DNA from: Planktomarina sp.
GTDB taxonomy: Bacteria; Pseudomonadota; Alphaproteobacteria; Rhodobacterales; Rhodobacteraceae
NCBI GenBank assembly: GCA_002698165.1
Contig: NZVF01000061.1
Coordinates: forward strand, 29,767-39,700
Direction: 5' to 3'
DNA: 9,934 bases
Program-made: the position numbers and the translations under genes
Shown: positions 1 through 7,070 of the stretch, one piece after another
How the letters are laid out: each line of letters starts with the position of its first letter
Numbering within the stretch: position 1 is the stretch's first letter
The notes under the pieces: model-generated
Database searches by the model: none
Told to the model about the DNA's origin: nothing
What the model saw: only the letters and a program-made list of their open reading frames with translations

Positions 1-1
1 A

Positions 2-94
2 ACAATCCCCAAAGCTGGCCATGCCTCTTATGCAGAATACCCCGACCAATTCACTAAACATATCAAGCAATTTGCAATGAGAATCTGGAGATAA
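2..94 (+). CDS. C-terminal end of an alpha/beta-hydrolase-like protein (5' truncated by window edge)
   Basis: An open frame enters from the left edge and ends at TAA 92-94, leaving 30 visible residues: TIPKAGHASYAEYPDQFTKH and then IKQFAMRIWR. The pattern of an Ala-Gly-His-Ala turn followed by a Glu-Tyr-Pro stretch and an amphipathic final helix is what the extreme C-terminus of alpha/beta-hydrolase-fold enzymes looks like. There the His of the GH motif (codon 20-22) is the catalytic-triad histidine, and the last helix carries the 'P..F...I..F' pattern. Only this tail is visible, so the reaction (esterase, amidase, peptidase or haloperoxidase-like) cannot be decided. It lies 52 bp upstream of, and in the same direction as, the peptide-type ABC importer, so it may be its co-transcribed neighbour. 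The reading frame and stop are certain; the family call is moderately confident. Confidence 0.6.
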   Translation, partial: TIPKAGHASYAEYPDQFTKHIKQFAMRIWR

Positions 95-133
95 CACTCA
101 GTCTCTTTAACCAAAATAATTAAATATTGATCA

Positions 134-140
134 AAGGAGG
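134..140 (+). promoter_or_regulatory. Strong ribosome binding site of the family 5 binding-protein gene
   Basis: AAGGAGG is a near-perfect Shine-Dalgarno core, ending 6 bases before ATG 147. It fixes the start codon and is the strongest site in the window, fitting the high expression expected of a periplasmic binding protein. The rest of the 95-146 gap is AT-rich, and I could not assign a convincing promoter to it. Confidence 0.85.
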
Positions 141-146
141 AAACTA

Positions 147-1745
147 ATGAAAACATCAATTTTAAAGCCAGCCGCTTTTATTGCGCTTGTGGTTTCGGGA
201 CTCGGTTTTTCGTCGAGTTCTGTTCTATCGGCTGACCTAAAAGTAGCATTAGCTGCTGAACCCACATCTATGGATCCGCACTATCAGAACCTAACAATAA
301 ACAACTCATTTTCGACACAGGTCTACAATGCGCTTGTTCTACAAGATGTTAATCAAAATCTAATTCCGGGGCTTGCATTATCTTGGAAGCCAGTAGACGA
401 GAATACTTGGGAGTTTAATTTACGCCCAGGTGTCAAATTTCATAATGGAGCCACTTTTGGTGCTGAAGACGTGGTGGCCACAATGCAGCGCGCTGCTAAT
501 GTACCTAACAGTCCATCAAGCTTTGCAACTTTCATAAAAGGCAAGACCTTTGAAGTTGTTGACAATTTAACACTGCATGTGTCAACTGAGAAACCTTATC
601 CATTTACTCCAAATGATATGTCACGAATTTCTATTATTGATTCAGCTTTTGTTGACGCTACTACTGAAGACTTTAATACGGGAAAAGTTGCGTTTGGTAC
701 TGGACCATTCACTCTTACTAAGTGGTTGCCAGGAGACTTGCTCGAAATCAAACGAAATGACACATATTGGGGGGCTTCTTCTGAGTGGGATAATATAGTC
801 ATTCGCCCTATCAAGGATGGTACAACTCGGACAGCAGCTCTTATCTCAGGCGATGTTGATTTTATTGAGAGAGTACCTCCGTCTGACCTTCCAACCGTAG
901 AAGGCAGAGAGGGTCTATCTGTCTTTAAATCAGTCTCCAACAGACTGCTGTATGTGACCCTCCACATGACTGATAATCCTATAAAACCATTCGTCACGGA
1001 TCTAAATGACAACCCAATCGCATCCCCGTTTCAAGATATTCGTGTGCGCCAAGCTGTGTCTCTAGCGATCAATCGACAAGCCATTGCAGACCGCGTGATG
1101 GATGGACTCTCTGCACCTGCTGGTCAATTTTCGCCAAAGGGTTATATCGGGTATTCCAAAAATTTGGCCGCAGATAATTATGATCCAGAACGCGCAAAAG
1201 AATTGATGGCACAAGCGGGCTATGGAAACGGTTTCAAATTGACTATGCATGGGCCAGCTGGTCGTTACACTAACGATACGAGAATTCTTGAAGCAATAGC
1301 GCAAATGCTATCACGCATTGGTATTGAAACCAGTGTTGAAACGATGCCTGCCTCAGTCTTTTTCAAACGATTCGCGCGCGGAGGTGTAGATAAGACACCT
1401 GAATTTACCGCCGCAATGTCCGGCTATGCAAACGGATCTGGTGAGCCTTCTCATCCCTTACGTATATTTATTCATACTAAGCAAAAAGATCGTGGGTATG
1501 GGCCTGGAAATCGAAATGGCTATAGTAACTCTGAGGTTGATACCTTGATTGAAGATGGTCGAGCTTCAATGGATGTTGCCAGTGGCGAAAAAGCCTTCAT
1601 AAAGGCAACTGAAATTGCCATGCAGGAGTACGCATTGGTTCCAATACATCACGAGATTGCAACCTGGGCAGCGCGTGACGGCATTGCTTACGAACATGGA
1701 GCTCTGGATAGTACATTTTTACATTACATCCGTACGCAAAAATAA
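147..1745 (+). CDS. Periplasmic substrate-binding protein, family 5 (peptide/nickel-type ABC importer)
   Basis: This 532-residue protein is a typical length for SBP_bac_5 (DppA/OppA-like) receptors, which capture peptides or other solutes in the periplasm and hand them to a DppBC-type channel. Residues 1-29 are a Sec signal peptide: Lys at 2 and 7, a hydrophobic core at about 9-20, and likely cleavage after Ala29. There is no lipobox and no cysteine anywhere, so it should be a soluble periplasmic protein. Family landmarks are the opening 'AAEPTSMDPH' (36-45), 'TWEFNLRPGVKFHNG' (87-101), 'GTGPF' (184-188) followed by the 'RNDTYWG' turn (203-209), and 'RVRQAVSLAINR' (299-310). An AAGGAGG site 6 bases upstream supports the ATG. 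Two permease genes and a fused ATPase gene follow, completing the importer. Family assignment is secure. The substrate is unknown: homologues bind peptides, glutathione, opines, nickel chelates or sugars. Confidence 0.95.
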   Translation: MKTSILKPAAFIALVVSGLGFSSSSVLSADLKVALAAEPTSMDPHYQNLTINNSFSTQVYNALVLQDVNQNLIPGLALSWKPVDENTWEFNLRPGVKFHNGATFGAEDVVATMQRAANVPNSPSSFATFIKGKTFEVVDNLTLHVSTEKPYPFTPNDMSRISIIDSAFVDATTEDFNTGKVAFGTGPFTLTKWLPGDLLEIKRNDTYWGASSEWDNIVIRPIKDGTTRTAALISGDVDFIERVPPSDLPTVEGREGLSVFKSVSNRLLYVTLHMTDNPIKPFVTDLNDNPIASPFQDIRVRQAVSLAINRQAIADRVMDGLSAPAGQFSPKGYIGYSKNLAADNYDPERAKELMAQAGYGNGFKLTMHGPAGRYTNDTRILEAIAQMLSRIGIETSVETMPASVFFKRFARGGVDKTPEFTAAMSGYANGSGEPSHPLRIFIHTKQKDRGYGPGNRNGYSNSEVDTLIEDGRASMDVASGEKAFIKATEIAMQEYALVPIHHEIATWAARDGIAYEHGALDSTFLHYIRTQK

Positions 1746-1751
1746 AATAAA

Positions 1752-1783
1752 GCTGGCCCGTAGCGTATCCGCTACGGGCCAGC
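1752..1783 (+). promoter_or_regulatory. Intercistronic RNA hairpin between binding-protein and permease genes
   Basis: Arms GCTGGCCCGTAGCG (1752-1765) and CGCTACGGGCCAGC (1770-1783) are exact reverse complements, giving a 14-bp GC-rich stem with a TATC loop. It starts 7 bases after the upstream stop codon and ends a few bases before the ribosome binding site of the permease gene. The following bases are AACGAAAGGA, with no U-tract, so it is not a canonical intrinsic terminator. By analogy with hairpins after other binding-protein genes (malE-malF is the classic case), it probably protects the upstream message from 3' exonucleases and/or reduces permease expression. The structure is directly visible; the role is inferred. 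Confidence 0.8.
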
Positions 1784-1801
1784 CAACGAAAGGACGACTT
1801 T

Positions 1802-2779
1802 ATGTTAGCCTTTGTTATTAGGCGGGTTTTGCAAAGTGTAGTTGTTCTGTTTGTTATGTCGTTGATCGTATTCTCCATGATCAACTTAGTTGGTGATCCT
1901 GTCGACATGTTGGTGAACCCAGAGAGCCTGCCTGATGAAATAGAACGTGTGCGAAGAGACTTTGGCCTAGATCAACCAGTGTATGTGCAGTATTGGAGAT
2001 TTCTGACTGGCGCGTTGTCTGGAGATCTTGGCAATTCCTTTGTGTTTGGAAGACCTGCCCTTGCTCTAATAATAGAGCGCTTTCCTGCAACTCTTGAGCT
2101 TGCAACGTCCGCGCTTATTATCGCCGTAATAATCGGTCTACCGCTGGGAATATATGCCGGGTTGAACCCTTCCGCTTGGGGGACACGCCTAATTATGGGC
2201 GGCTCAATTCTTGGCATCTCGATTCCAACCTTTTGGTTGGGTCTAATGATGATTATTGTGTTTTCAGTCTTACTTGGCTGGTTGCCGGTATCTGGCCGTG
2301 GGGAAACTGGTTATTTCCTTGGTATTGAAAGTAGTATTTTTACTTTAGATGGCTTGCGCCATCTTATTATGCCAGCCACAAATTTAGCACTTTTCAAAAT
2401 TGCGATAGTAATCCGTTTGACACGCGCGGGCACCGAAGAAGTAATGAGGCTAGACTTTATTAAGTTTGCTCGAGCGCGTGGTTTGTCTCAAAGAAGAATT
2501 GTTCGGTTTCACCTTTTACCAAATATTCTTATTCCAATTATAACAGTTTTAGCCATTGAATTTGGTACGCTGATAGCTTTTGCAACAGTGACGGAGTCAA
2601 TTTTCGCGTGGCCAGGTCTTGGTAAGTTAGTCATTGATGCGATTATAAATCTTGATCGTCCAATTGTCGTTGCCTATCTACTTTTTGTAGTAACTCTGTT
2701 TTTAATTCTCAATTTGGTTGTGGATATTATTTATGCAGTCCTTGACCCAAGGGTGCGTCTAGGCGGAGGAGAGCAATGA
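1802..2779 (+). CDS. DppB-type permease of peptide/nickel-class ABC importer
   Basis: This 325-residue inner-membrane protein forms one half of the transport channel. An N-terminal membrane helix (about 8-30) with the characteristic start 'FVIRRVLQSVVVLFVMSLIVF' leads to a periplasmic loop containing 'FGLDQPVYVQY' (54-64) and 'GDLGNSF' (74-80), as in DppB/OppB/GsiC. Further helices lie near 99-121, 131-160, 187-207, 242-265 and 287-311. The cytoplasmic EAA coupling loop is 'DFIKFARARGLSQRRIV' (218-234) ending in 'LLPN' (238-241), followed by the family signature 'VTESIFAWPGLGKL' (263-276). The ATG at 1802 has AAAGGA 7 bases upstream and lies 56 bp after the binding-protein stop, with the hairpin in between. 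It overlaps the next permease gene by 4 bp (ATGA), so the two subunits should be translated in a coupled, equimolar way. Family call is secure. Confidence 0.95.
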   Translation: MLAFVIRRVLQSVVVLFVMSLIVFSMINLVGDPVDMLVNPESLPDEIERVRRDFGLDQPVYVQYWRFLTGALSGDLGNSFVFGRPALALIIERFPATLELATSALIIAVIIGLPLGIYAGLNPSAWGTRLIMGGSILGISIPTFWLGLMMIIVFSVLLGWLPVSGRGETGYFLGIESSIFTLDGLRHLIMPATNLALFKIAIVIRLTRAGTEEVMRLDFIKFARARGLSQRRIVRFHLLPNILIPIITVLAIEFGTLIAFATVTESIFAWPGLGKLVIDAIINLDRPIVVAYLLFVVTLFLILNLVVDIIYAVLDPRVRLGGGEQ

Positions 2780-3684
2780 TAGATAAGGTAAGTGCATCTG
2801 AAAAAGGCTTGATGGCATTTTTATATTCAAAATCTCTATTTAGAAACCTATCAAACCCAACAACTTTAATTTCAGTTTTTCTTCTTAGCTTTATTATAGG
2901 ATGTGCAATTTTTGCTCCATTTATTGCACCAACTGACCCTTATGATCTGGAAGTCGTCAGTATCATGGATGGTCGGCTAGCTCCCGGTGAGAAAATGTTT
3001 AATGGCAACATCGCCTGGCTTGGTACGGACGGTGCTGGGCGTGATGTTCTGAGTGCAATTATTTTTGGGCTACGAACCAGTCTGATAGTTGCTATCAGTA
3101 GCGCACTTATTGCGTTAGGTATTGGAATTTTTGTAGGTTTATTAGCTGCCTTTTATGGAGGAAAAATTGATTCATTTCTGATGCGCATAGTAGATATTCA
3201 ATTGTCATTTCCAGCAATTTTAGTTGCACTTGTTTTATTAGCATTGCTGGGAAAGGGTGTTGATAAGGTTATAATCGCTTTAGCAGTTGTCCAATGGGCC
3301 ATCTATGCGCGTACTGTCCGTGCGGCTGCCACAGTAGAACGGCGGAAAGAGTATATTGAAGCAGCGAGCTGTTTAGGCTTGAGTAATAGTCGTATTATCT
3401 GGAAGCATCTTCTGCCTAACAGCATCACACCATTAATTGTATTGGCAACTCTGCAAACAGCACACTCGATTTCAATCGAAGCGACGCTCAGTTTTCTTGG
3501 AGTGGGTGTACCCATAACAGAACCCTCGCTTGGTTCATTAATTTCAAATGGTTTTGACTTTATTCTTTCTGGAGCATACTGGATAACATTCTTTCCTGGT
3601 ATTATGTTGTTAGCAACTGTCGCTGCAATTAATGTTTTAGGCGACCAGATAAGAGCAATTCTCAATCCTCGGTTTACTGAATGA
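2776..3684 (+). CDS. DppC-type permease of peptide/nickel-class ABC importer
   Basis: This 302-residue inner-membrane protein pairs with the DppB-type subunit to form the channel. The N-terminal helix (about 30-52) is followed by the DppC hallmark 'WLGTDGAGRDVLSAIIFGLR' (81-100). Helices lie near 102-127, 146-158, 163-178, 214-234 and 268-289. The EAA loop that contacts the ATPase is 'EYIEAASCLGLSNSRII' (192-208) with 'HLLPN' (211-215), and the usual 'EATLSFLGVGV' segment (235-245) follows. The ATG overlaps the preceding stop codon, and GGAGGA (2765-2770) within the upstream gene serves as its ribosome site. The next gene starts 93 bp later, the widest gap in this operon. Nothing is missing or truncated compared with the family. 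Confidence 0.95.
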   Translation: MIDKVSASEKGLMAFLYSKSLFRNLSNPTTLISVFLLSFIIGCAIFAPFIAPTDPYDLEVVSIMDGRLAPGEKMFNGNIAWLGTDGAGRDVLSAIIFGLRTSLIVAISSALIALGIGIFVGLLAAFYGGKIDSFLMRIVDIQLSFPAILVALVLLALLGKGVDKVIIALAVVQWAIYARTVRAAATVERRKEYIEAASCLGLSNSRIIWKHLLPNSITPLIVLATLQTAHSISIEATLSFLGVGVPITEPSLGSLISNGFDFILSGAYWITFFPGIMLLATVAAINVLGDQIRAILNPRFTE

Positions 3685-3777
3685 TATTTTCAGAAACCCT
3701 TGCTCTTTTTATGCATAAAACCTTACCTTTAAGTTCAGTCATTTGTTTTGCGTTTTTGATCAGGGGTCAGAAATTAA
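3685..3777 (+). other. Short gene-free gap before the ATPase gene
   Basis: These 93 bp are AT-rich and hold no open frame worth calling. AGGGG (3762-3766), 11 bases before ATG 3778, is a plausible but suboptimally spaced ribosome site. I see no strong stem-loop and no convincing -35/-10 pair. The gap may be a simple intra-operon spacer or may hide a weak promoter for the ATPase gene; the sequence alone does not decide. Confidence 0.4.
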
Positions 3778-5493
3778 ATGAGTGAGCTATTAGAAATTAT
3801 TGGACTAGATGTAAGTTTTCCTTCGCAGCGGGGGACCACATATGCAGTTCGTAATGTGTCAATTACACTTAAACCTGGTGAAGTCCTAGGCGTTGTTGGG
3901 GAAAGTGGGGCTGGAAAATCTACCGTTGGCAACGCTGTTATCAATCTTTTGGAGCCACCAGGCAAAATTACGAATGGAAAAGTCTTGTTTCAGGGAGAAA
4001 ACATAGGTGGTTTGAATGATACGGAGATGCGTGATGTGCGTGGTCAAAAAATAGGAATGATTTTTCAAGACCCTCTGACGTCGCTTAATCCATTAATGAC
4101 AATTGGCGCACAATTACTTGAGACTGTCACCAAAACTACAAACCTCGTGGGAGCGTCTGCGTTTGAAAAGGCAATTGACCTTCTTGAGGCGGTAGGCATT
4201 GAGCAACCGAAGGTGCGTTTTAGGGCATATCCACATGAATTTTCTGGTGGTATGCGTCAACGTGTTGTTATTGCACTGGCCCTTGCAGGGGATCCTGATC
4301 TCATTATTGCAGATGAGCCAACAACTGCGCTCGACGTCTCCATTCAAGAGCAGATCCTTGAGCTCTTAAGAGTTCTTTGTCGTGAACGTAAATTGGGCGT
4401 TATCATCATAACTCATGACATTGGTGTTATTGCAAATATAGCGGATCGAGTCGCTGTAATGTATGGCGGTTCAGTCGTTGAAACTGGTAAAGTCCACCAA
4501 ATTCTTACCGCTCCTGAGCATGAATACACAAAAAGTTTAATTGCTGCTGTACCACGAGGGGACATCAAATTTGAAAGGTTTAAGTCTGTTGATTATATCG
4601 AGGGTGGAAGGCAGGCGTATAAAAGTATTGACGTGGAGCAACACTGGTTAGGAAAAAAAATTGGAAAGAACTCTGCTGACAAAGCAATTTCTATTGAAGG
4701 ATTGAATAAAGAGTTTTTGATAAAAAAAGCAGTATTTAAGCGTAATAGGGTCTATTTGAAGGCCGTTAAAGACGTTTCATTTTCTGTTAAAGAAGGAGAA
4801 AGCTTTGGACTTGTAGGAGAATCTGGATCAGGGAAAAGTACGATTGCGCGCTTAATTGTTGGGCTAAATAAAGTCGATAGAGGGAGTATAAAAGTTTTTG
4901 GTCAAGAAGTTACTAATAAGTTTAATGACGGAAAACGTATCTCTGCCCAACGTTATATACAAATGATATTTCAGGATCCTTACTCCTCTTTGAATGCTCG
5001 GATGCGGGTACAAGATATTATTGCGGAGCCAATTCGCTATTATAAAACAGCATCTTCAGATCATGAAACGCAACAAATTGTGCGTGACTTGTTAGATCAT
5101 GTTGGCCTTGGTTCAACTACAATGTTGAAATACCCGCATGAGTTCTCTGGCGGTCAGCGGCAGCGCATTTCTATTGCGAGGGCGCTTGCCTCTCGACCAA
5201 AAGTTTTGATCTGTGACGAACCTACCTCCGCGCTTGACGTGTCGGTCCAAGCTCATATCCTAAATTTGCTTAAAGACCTTCAGGATGAATTGCGTCTCAC
5301 ACTACTTTTCATATCTCATGATCTTCCAGTAATTCGGCAAATGTGTGATAAGGTCGCGGTGATGCGCCATGGATCTATTTGTGAAATTGCGACTACAGAT
5401 AATCTGTTTGATGCCCCAAGCCATGAATATTCCAAACACCTACTTAATCTAATGCCAAAGATTGACTCGTTTGGTAAAAAGCACAGGCACTAA
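3778..5493 (+). CDS. Single-chain dual-NBD ATPase (DppD-DppF fusion, GsiA-like) of peptide-class ABC importer
   Basis: This 571-residue cytoplasmic protein contains two complete ABC ATPase domains that would power the DppB/DppC-type channel. NBD1 has Walker A GESGAGKST (41-49), Q-loop FQDP (96-99), signature FSGGMRQR (155-162), Walker B ending IIADE (176-180) and H-loop His213. NBD2 has GESGSGKST (347-355), FQDP (398-401), FSGGQRQR (456-463), LICDE (477-481) and His514. All catalytic residues are present in both halves, so both sites should hydrolyse ATP. Each NBD ends with the peptide-family 'P.HEY.K.L' element (246-254 and 547-555). The cysteine-rich extension that often follows this element in separate DppD/OppD/OppF proteins is absent from the linker (about 262-302) and from the C-terminus. 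Fused DppDF proteins are common in alphaproteobacteria. It is the last gene of the operon and ends 11 bp from a convergent gene. Confidence 0.95.
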   Translation: MSELLEIIGLDVSFPSQRGTTYAVRNVSITLKPGEVLGVVGESGAGKSTVGNAVINLLEPPGKITNGKVLFQGENIGGLNDTEMRDVRGQKIGMIFQDPLTSLNPLMTIGAQLLETVTKTTNLVGASAFEKAIDLLEAVGIEQPKVRFRAYPHEFSGGMRQRVVIALALAGDPDLIIADEPTTALDVSIQEQILELLRVLCRERKLGVIIITHDIGVIANIADRVAVMYGGSVVETGKVHQILTAPEHEYTKSLIAAVPRGDIKFERFKSVDYIEGGRQAYKSIDVEQHWLGKKIGKNSADKAISIEGLNKEFLIKKAVFKRNRVYLKAVKDVSFSVKEGESFGLVGESGSGKSTIARLIVGLNKVDRGSIKVFGQEVTNKFNDGKRISAQRYIQMIFQDPYSSLNARMRVQDIIAEPIRYYKTASSDHETQQIVRDLLDHVGLGSTTMLKYPHEFSGGQRQRISIARALASRPKVLICDEPTSALDVSVQAHILNLLKDLQDELRLTLLFISHDLPVIRQMCDKVAVMRHGSICEIATTDNLFDAPSHEYSKHLLNLMPKIDSFGKKHRH

Positions 5494-5504
5494 TTGGATC
5501 AAAT
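5494..5504. other. 11-bp convergent junction without a terminator
   Basis: The stop codons of the plus-strand ATPase gene (TAA 5491-5493) and the minus-strand ATPase gene (complement of 5505-5507) are 11 bp apart. The spacer and its immediate flanks show no GC-rich stem with a T-tract on either strand. Transcripts from both operons must therefore end inside, or read through, the opposing coding region, or end by a factor-dependent mechanism. Confidence 0.6.
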
Positions 5505-6236
5505 TTACTTTAATGCCCGCGCTAAAAAAGCTTTTGTTTCGGATTTTTTAGGTGTGCCAAAAATTTGTTGTGAGGTGCCTTCCTCAATAATCTTACCATC
5601 TTTTAAAAAGCAGACTTTATCAGCGGCCTGACGCGCAAACTCCATTTCATGGGTGGCTAAAATCATGGTCATGCCCTGGTTTTTTAATTTTAACAGGACA
5701 TCTAAAACATCGCCAACTAACTGAGGATCGAGTGCAGAAGTAATCTCATCGAACAACATAACTTCAGGCTTCATTGCAAGGGCTCTTACAATTGCGACCC
5801 TCTGCTGCTGTCCCCCAGATAATTGATCAGGGTAATTATGCATTCTGTCAGCCAGCTCAAAACTTTCAAACAGAGTTTCAATTTCAGAATGAAGTTGTGC
5901 TTTGGGTAGGCCATGGACCCGTTTAGGTGCTAGCATAGTATTTTCAAAAGCTGTCATATGGGGAAATAAATTGAAATTTTGAAAAACCATACCGATTTTG
6001 GCTCGCACGTGTTGTGGATTAAGACCTGGTATGGAGATGTCTTCTCCATCCAAGAATATTGCTCCTTCTTCAATTGCCTCCAACAAATTAATACAGCGCA
6101 GCAAGGTTGATTTTCCGGCCCCTGATGCTCCAATCAGACAAACCATTTGGCCCTGTTGCACTGTGAGATTAACTCCGTCACAGACAGTATTTTGGCCAAA
6201 ACGTTTGACAACGCCATGAAGTTCTACTTTCTGCAT
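5505..6236 (-). CDS. Polar amino-acid ABC importer ATPase (GlnQ/HisP family)
   Basis: This 243-residue protein is the usual size for a single-NBD amino-acid importer ATPase acting as a homodimer on the cytoplasmic face of the permease. Visible motifs are Walker A GASGAGKST (36-44), Q-loop 'VFQNFNLFPHMT' with Gln86, signature LSGGQQQR (139-146), Walker B VMLFDE (159-164), D-loop SALD (167-170) and H-loop His196 in 'LATHEMEFAR'. The family phrase 'FNLFPHMT' is diagnostic for the amino-acid (PAAT) class. The residue after the Walker B glutamate is Ile (DEITSALD) where Pro is more usual; the catalytic Glu is intact. The start codon overlaps the permease stop by one base (TGATG), with GGGAAA (complement of 6244-6249) as ribosome site. 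It is the distal gene of its operon. Confidence 0.95.
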   Translation of the reverse strand: MQKVELHGVVKRFGQNTVCDGVNLTVQQGQMVCLIGASGAGKSTLLRCINLLEAIEEGAIFLDGEDISIPGLNPQHVRAKIGMVFQNFNLFPHMTAFENTMLAPKRVHGLPKAQLHSEIETLFESFELADRMHNYPDQLSGGQQQRVAIVRALAMKPEVMLFDEITSALDPQLVGDVLDVLLKLKNQGMTMILATHEMEFARQAADKVCFLKDGKIIEEGTSQQIFGTPKKSETKAFLARALK

Positions 6237-7069
6237 CAGCGTCTTTCCCGCATTTGGCGTGCCATAAGATAATCAGCGTATCGCGTTGCTGGTATAGTGA
6301 CTATTAAGAAAATGATTGCCGCACCAACATAGGGTGTGAAATTTGCAAATAGAGATTTAAATACACCTGCCTGTCGAAAAATTTCCACTGGCCCAATAAA
6401 GCTCAGCAGAGAGACATCCTTCTGCAGGGCTATTAGCATATTCATTTGAGATGGTACCACATTTCGAATAGCTTGCGGCAATATAACGTCTCGCATAACT
6501 TGCCTTTCTGATAGACCCAGTGATAATGCGGCGGCTCGCTGGCTTGGATGTACGCTGTCAATGCCCGCGCGAAAAATCTCTGCAACATAGGCCGAGTAGG
6601 TTAGGATCAATGCTAGGGATCCCCAAATAAATGGTGAATTCCAGGGCCTAGGGAGGCCCAAACCAGGGATTCCAAACCCAATTAAATAGACTGTTAAGAT
6701 GACAGGTACCCCACGAAAGATATCTGTAAAGGCGGCACCAAAAATACGTAATGGAAATAAAGCTGGTGATTTTGCATCTCGAGCAAGTGCTATCAACAGC
6801 CCAAGAATTGCTATTGCTGGTGCAGACCATGCAAATATCATTACATTGACCATAAATGCGTCGAGCAATTTTGGAAAAGTTTTTGCTAAGACCGCTCCAT
6901 CAAAAAAGCTCTTTTGAACTTTTTGCCAGCCGGGGGTTAATGGTACAATTATTACTATAGCAGCAATGACAAATATTGTGCTGGCTGCGGCTATAACTAA
7001 AGATTTGAGACGTTGTTTTTGTTCATAAAGTTCGCGGCGGGTTAGACCCGCCGCATTTGGAACTGGCAT
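6236..7069 (-). CDS. Polar amino-acid ABC importer permease (HisM/GlnP family)
   Basis: This 277-residue inner-membrane protein forms the solute channel. A basic N-terminal cytoplasmic tail (1-22, with five Arg/Lys residues between 11 and 22) precedes a first helix at about 23-45. Then come the family's conserved permease helices (about 73-96, 122-138, 149-163, 248-262) and the signature 'DIFRGVPVILTVYLIGFGIP' (116-135). The EAA coupling loop runs from 'AEIFRAGIDSV' (163-173) through 'QRAAALSLGLS' (177-187) to 'ILPQA' (196-200). Only one permease gene is present, so the channel is probably a homodimer, unlike HisQM. The ATG lies 1 bp after the binding-protein stop. No Shine-Dalgarno is visible in the preceding bases (GTTGATCAAATAAT), and codons 6-12 form a stable hairpin, so initiation probably depends on coupling to the upstream gene. 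Family call is secure; substrate unknown. Confidence 0.93.
   Translation of the reverse strand: MPVPNAAGLTRRELYEQKQRLKSLVIAAASTIFVIAAIVIIVPLTPGWQKVQKSFFDGAVLAKTFPKLLDAFMVNVMIFAWSAPAIAILGLLIALARDAKSPALFPLRIFGAAFTDIFRGVPVILTVYLIGFGIPGLGLPRPWNSPFIWGSLALILTYSAYVAEIFRAGIDSVHPSQRAAALSLGLSERQVMRDVILPQAIRNVVPSQMNMLIALQKDVSLLSFIGPVEIFRQAGVFKSLFANFTPYVGAAIIFLIVTIPATRYADYLMARQMRERR
7034..7054 (-). promoter_or_regulatory. GC-rich hairpin in the first codons of the permease gene
   Basis: On the minus strand GCGGCGGGT pairs exactly with ACCCGCCGC across a CTA loop, a 9-bp stem with eight G-C pairs. It covers codons 6-12 of the permease (encoding AAGLTRR), i.e. mRNA positions +16 to +36 from its ATG, and begins 16 bases after the binding-protein stop codon. 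It could both stabilise the upstream binding-protein message and slow initiation at the permease. No U-tract follows, so it is not an intrinsic terminator. The structure is seen directly; the role is inferred. Confidence 0.65.
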
Positions 7070-7070
7070 A

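Noticed and set aside
162..233. Lipoprotein signal for the family 5 binding protein
   Set aside because: The protein contains no cysteine, so lipid attachment is impossible; a cleaved Sec signal peptide explains the N-terminus.
596..1012. Minus-strand open frame of 138 codons inside the family 5 binding-protein gene
   Set aside because: It lies entirely under a well-supported gene with clear family motifs, has no ribosome site or recognisable domain, and looks like a coding shadow.
1597..1908. Minus-strand frame of 103 codons and plus-strand frame of 68 codons (1615-1821) crossing the intercistronic hairpin
   Set aside because: Both run through the ends of two real genes and the inverted repeat in other frames; no protein features or ribosome sites support them.
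3303..3665. Minus-strand open frame of 120 codons within the DppC-type permease gene
   Set aside because: It is antisense to the conserved EAA-loop region of the permease, with no independent evidence of coding.
5524..5535. A-run and T-run around AAAAGCTTTT near the convergent junction as a terminator
   Set aside because: It is a short AT palindrome with no GC stem, lying in the coding end of the minus-strand ATPase gene.
6644..6659. Small inverted repeat GGGCCT / AGGCCC with a 4-base loop
   Set aside because: It is a 6-bp stem inside permease coding sequence, away from any gene boundary, and explainable by codon content for Gly-Leu-Pro-Arg residues.
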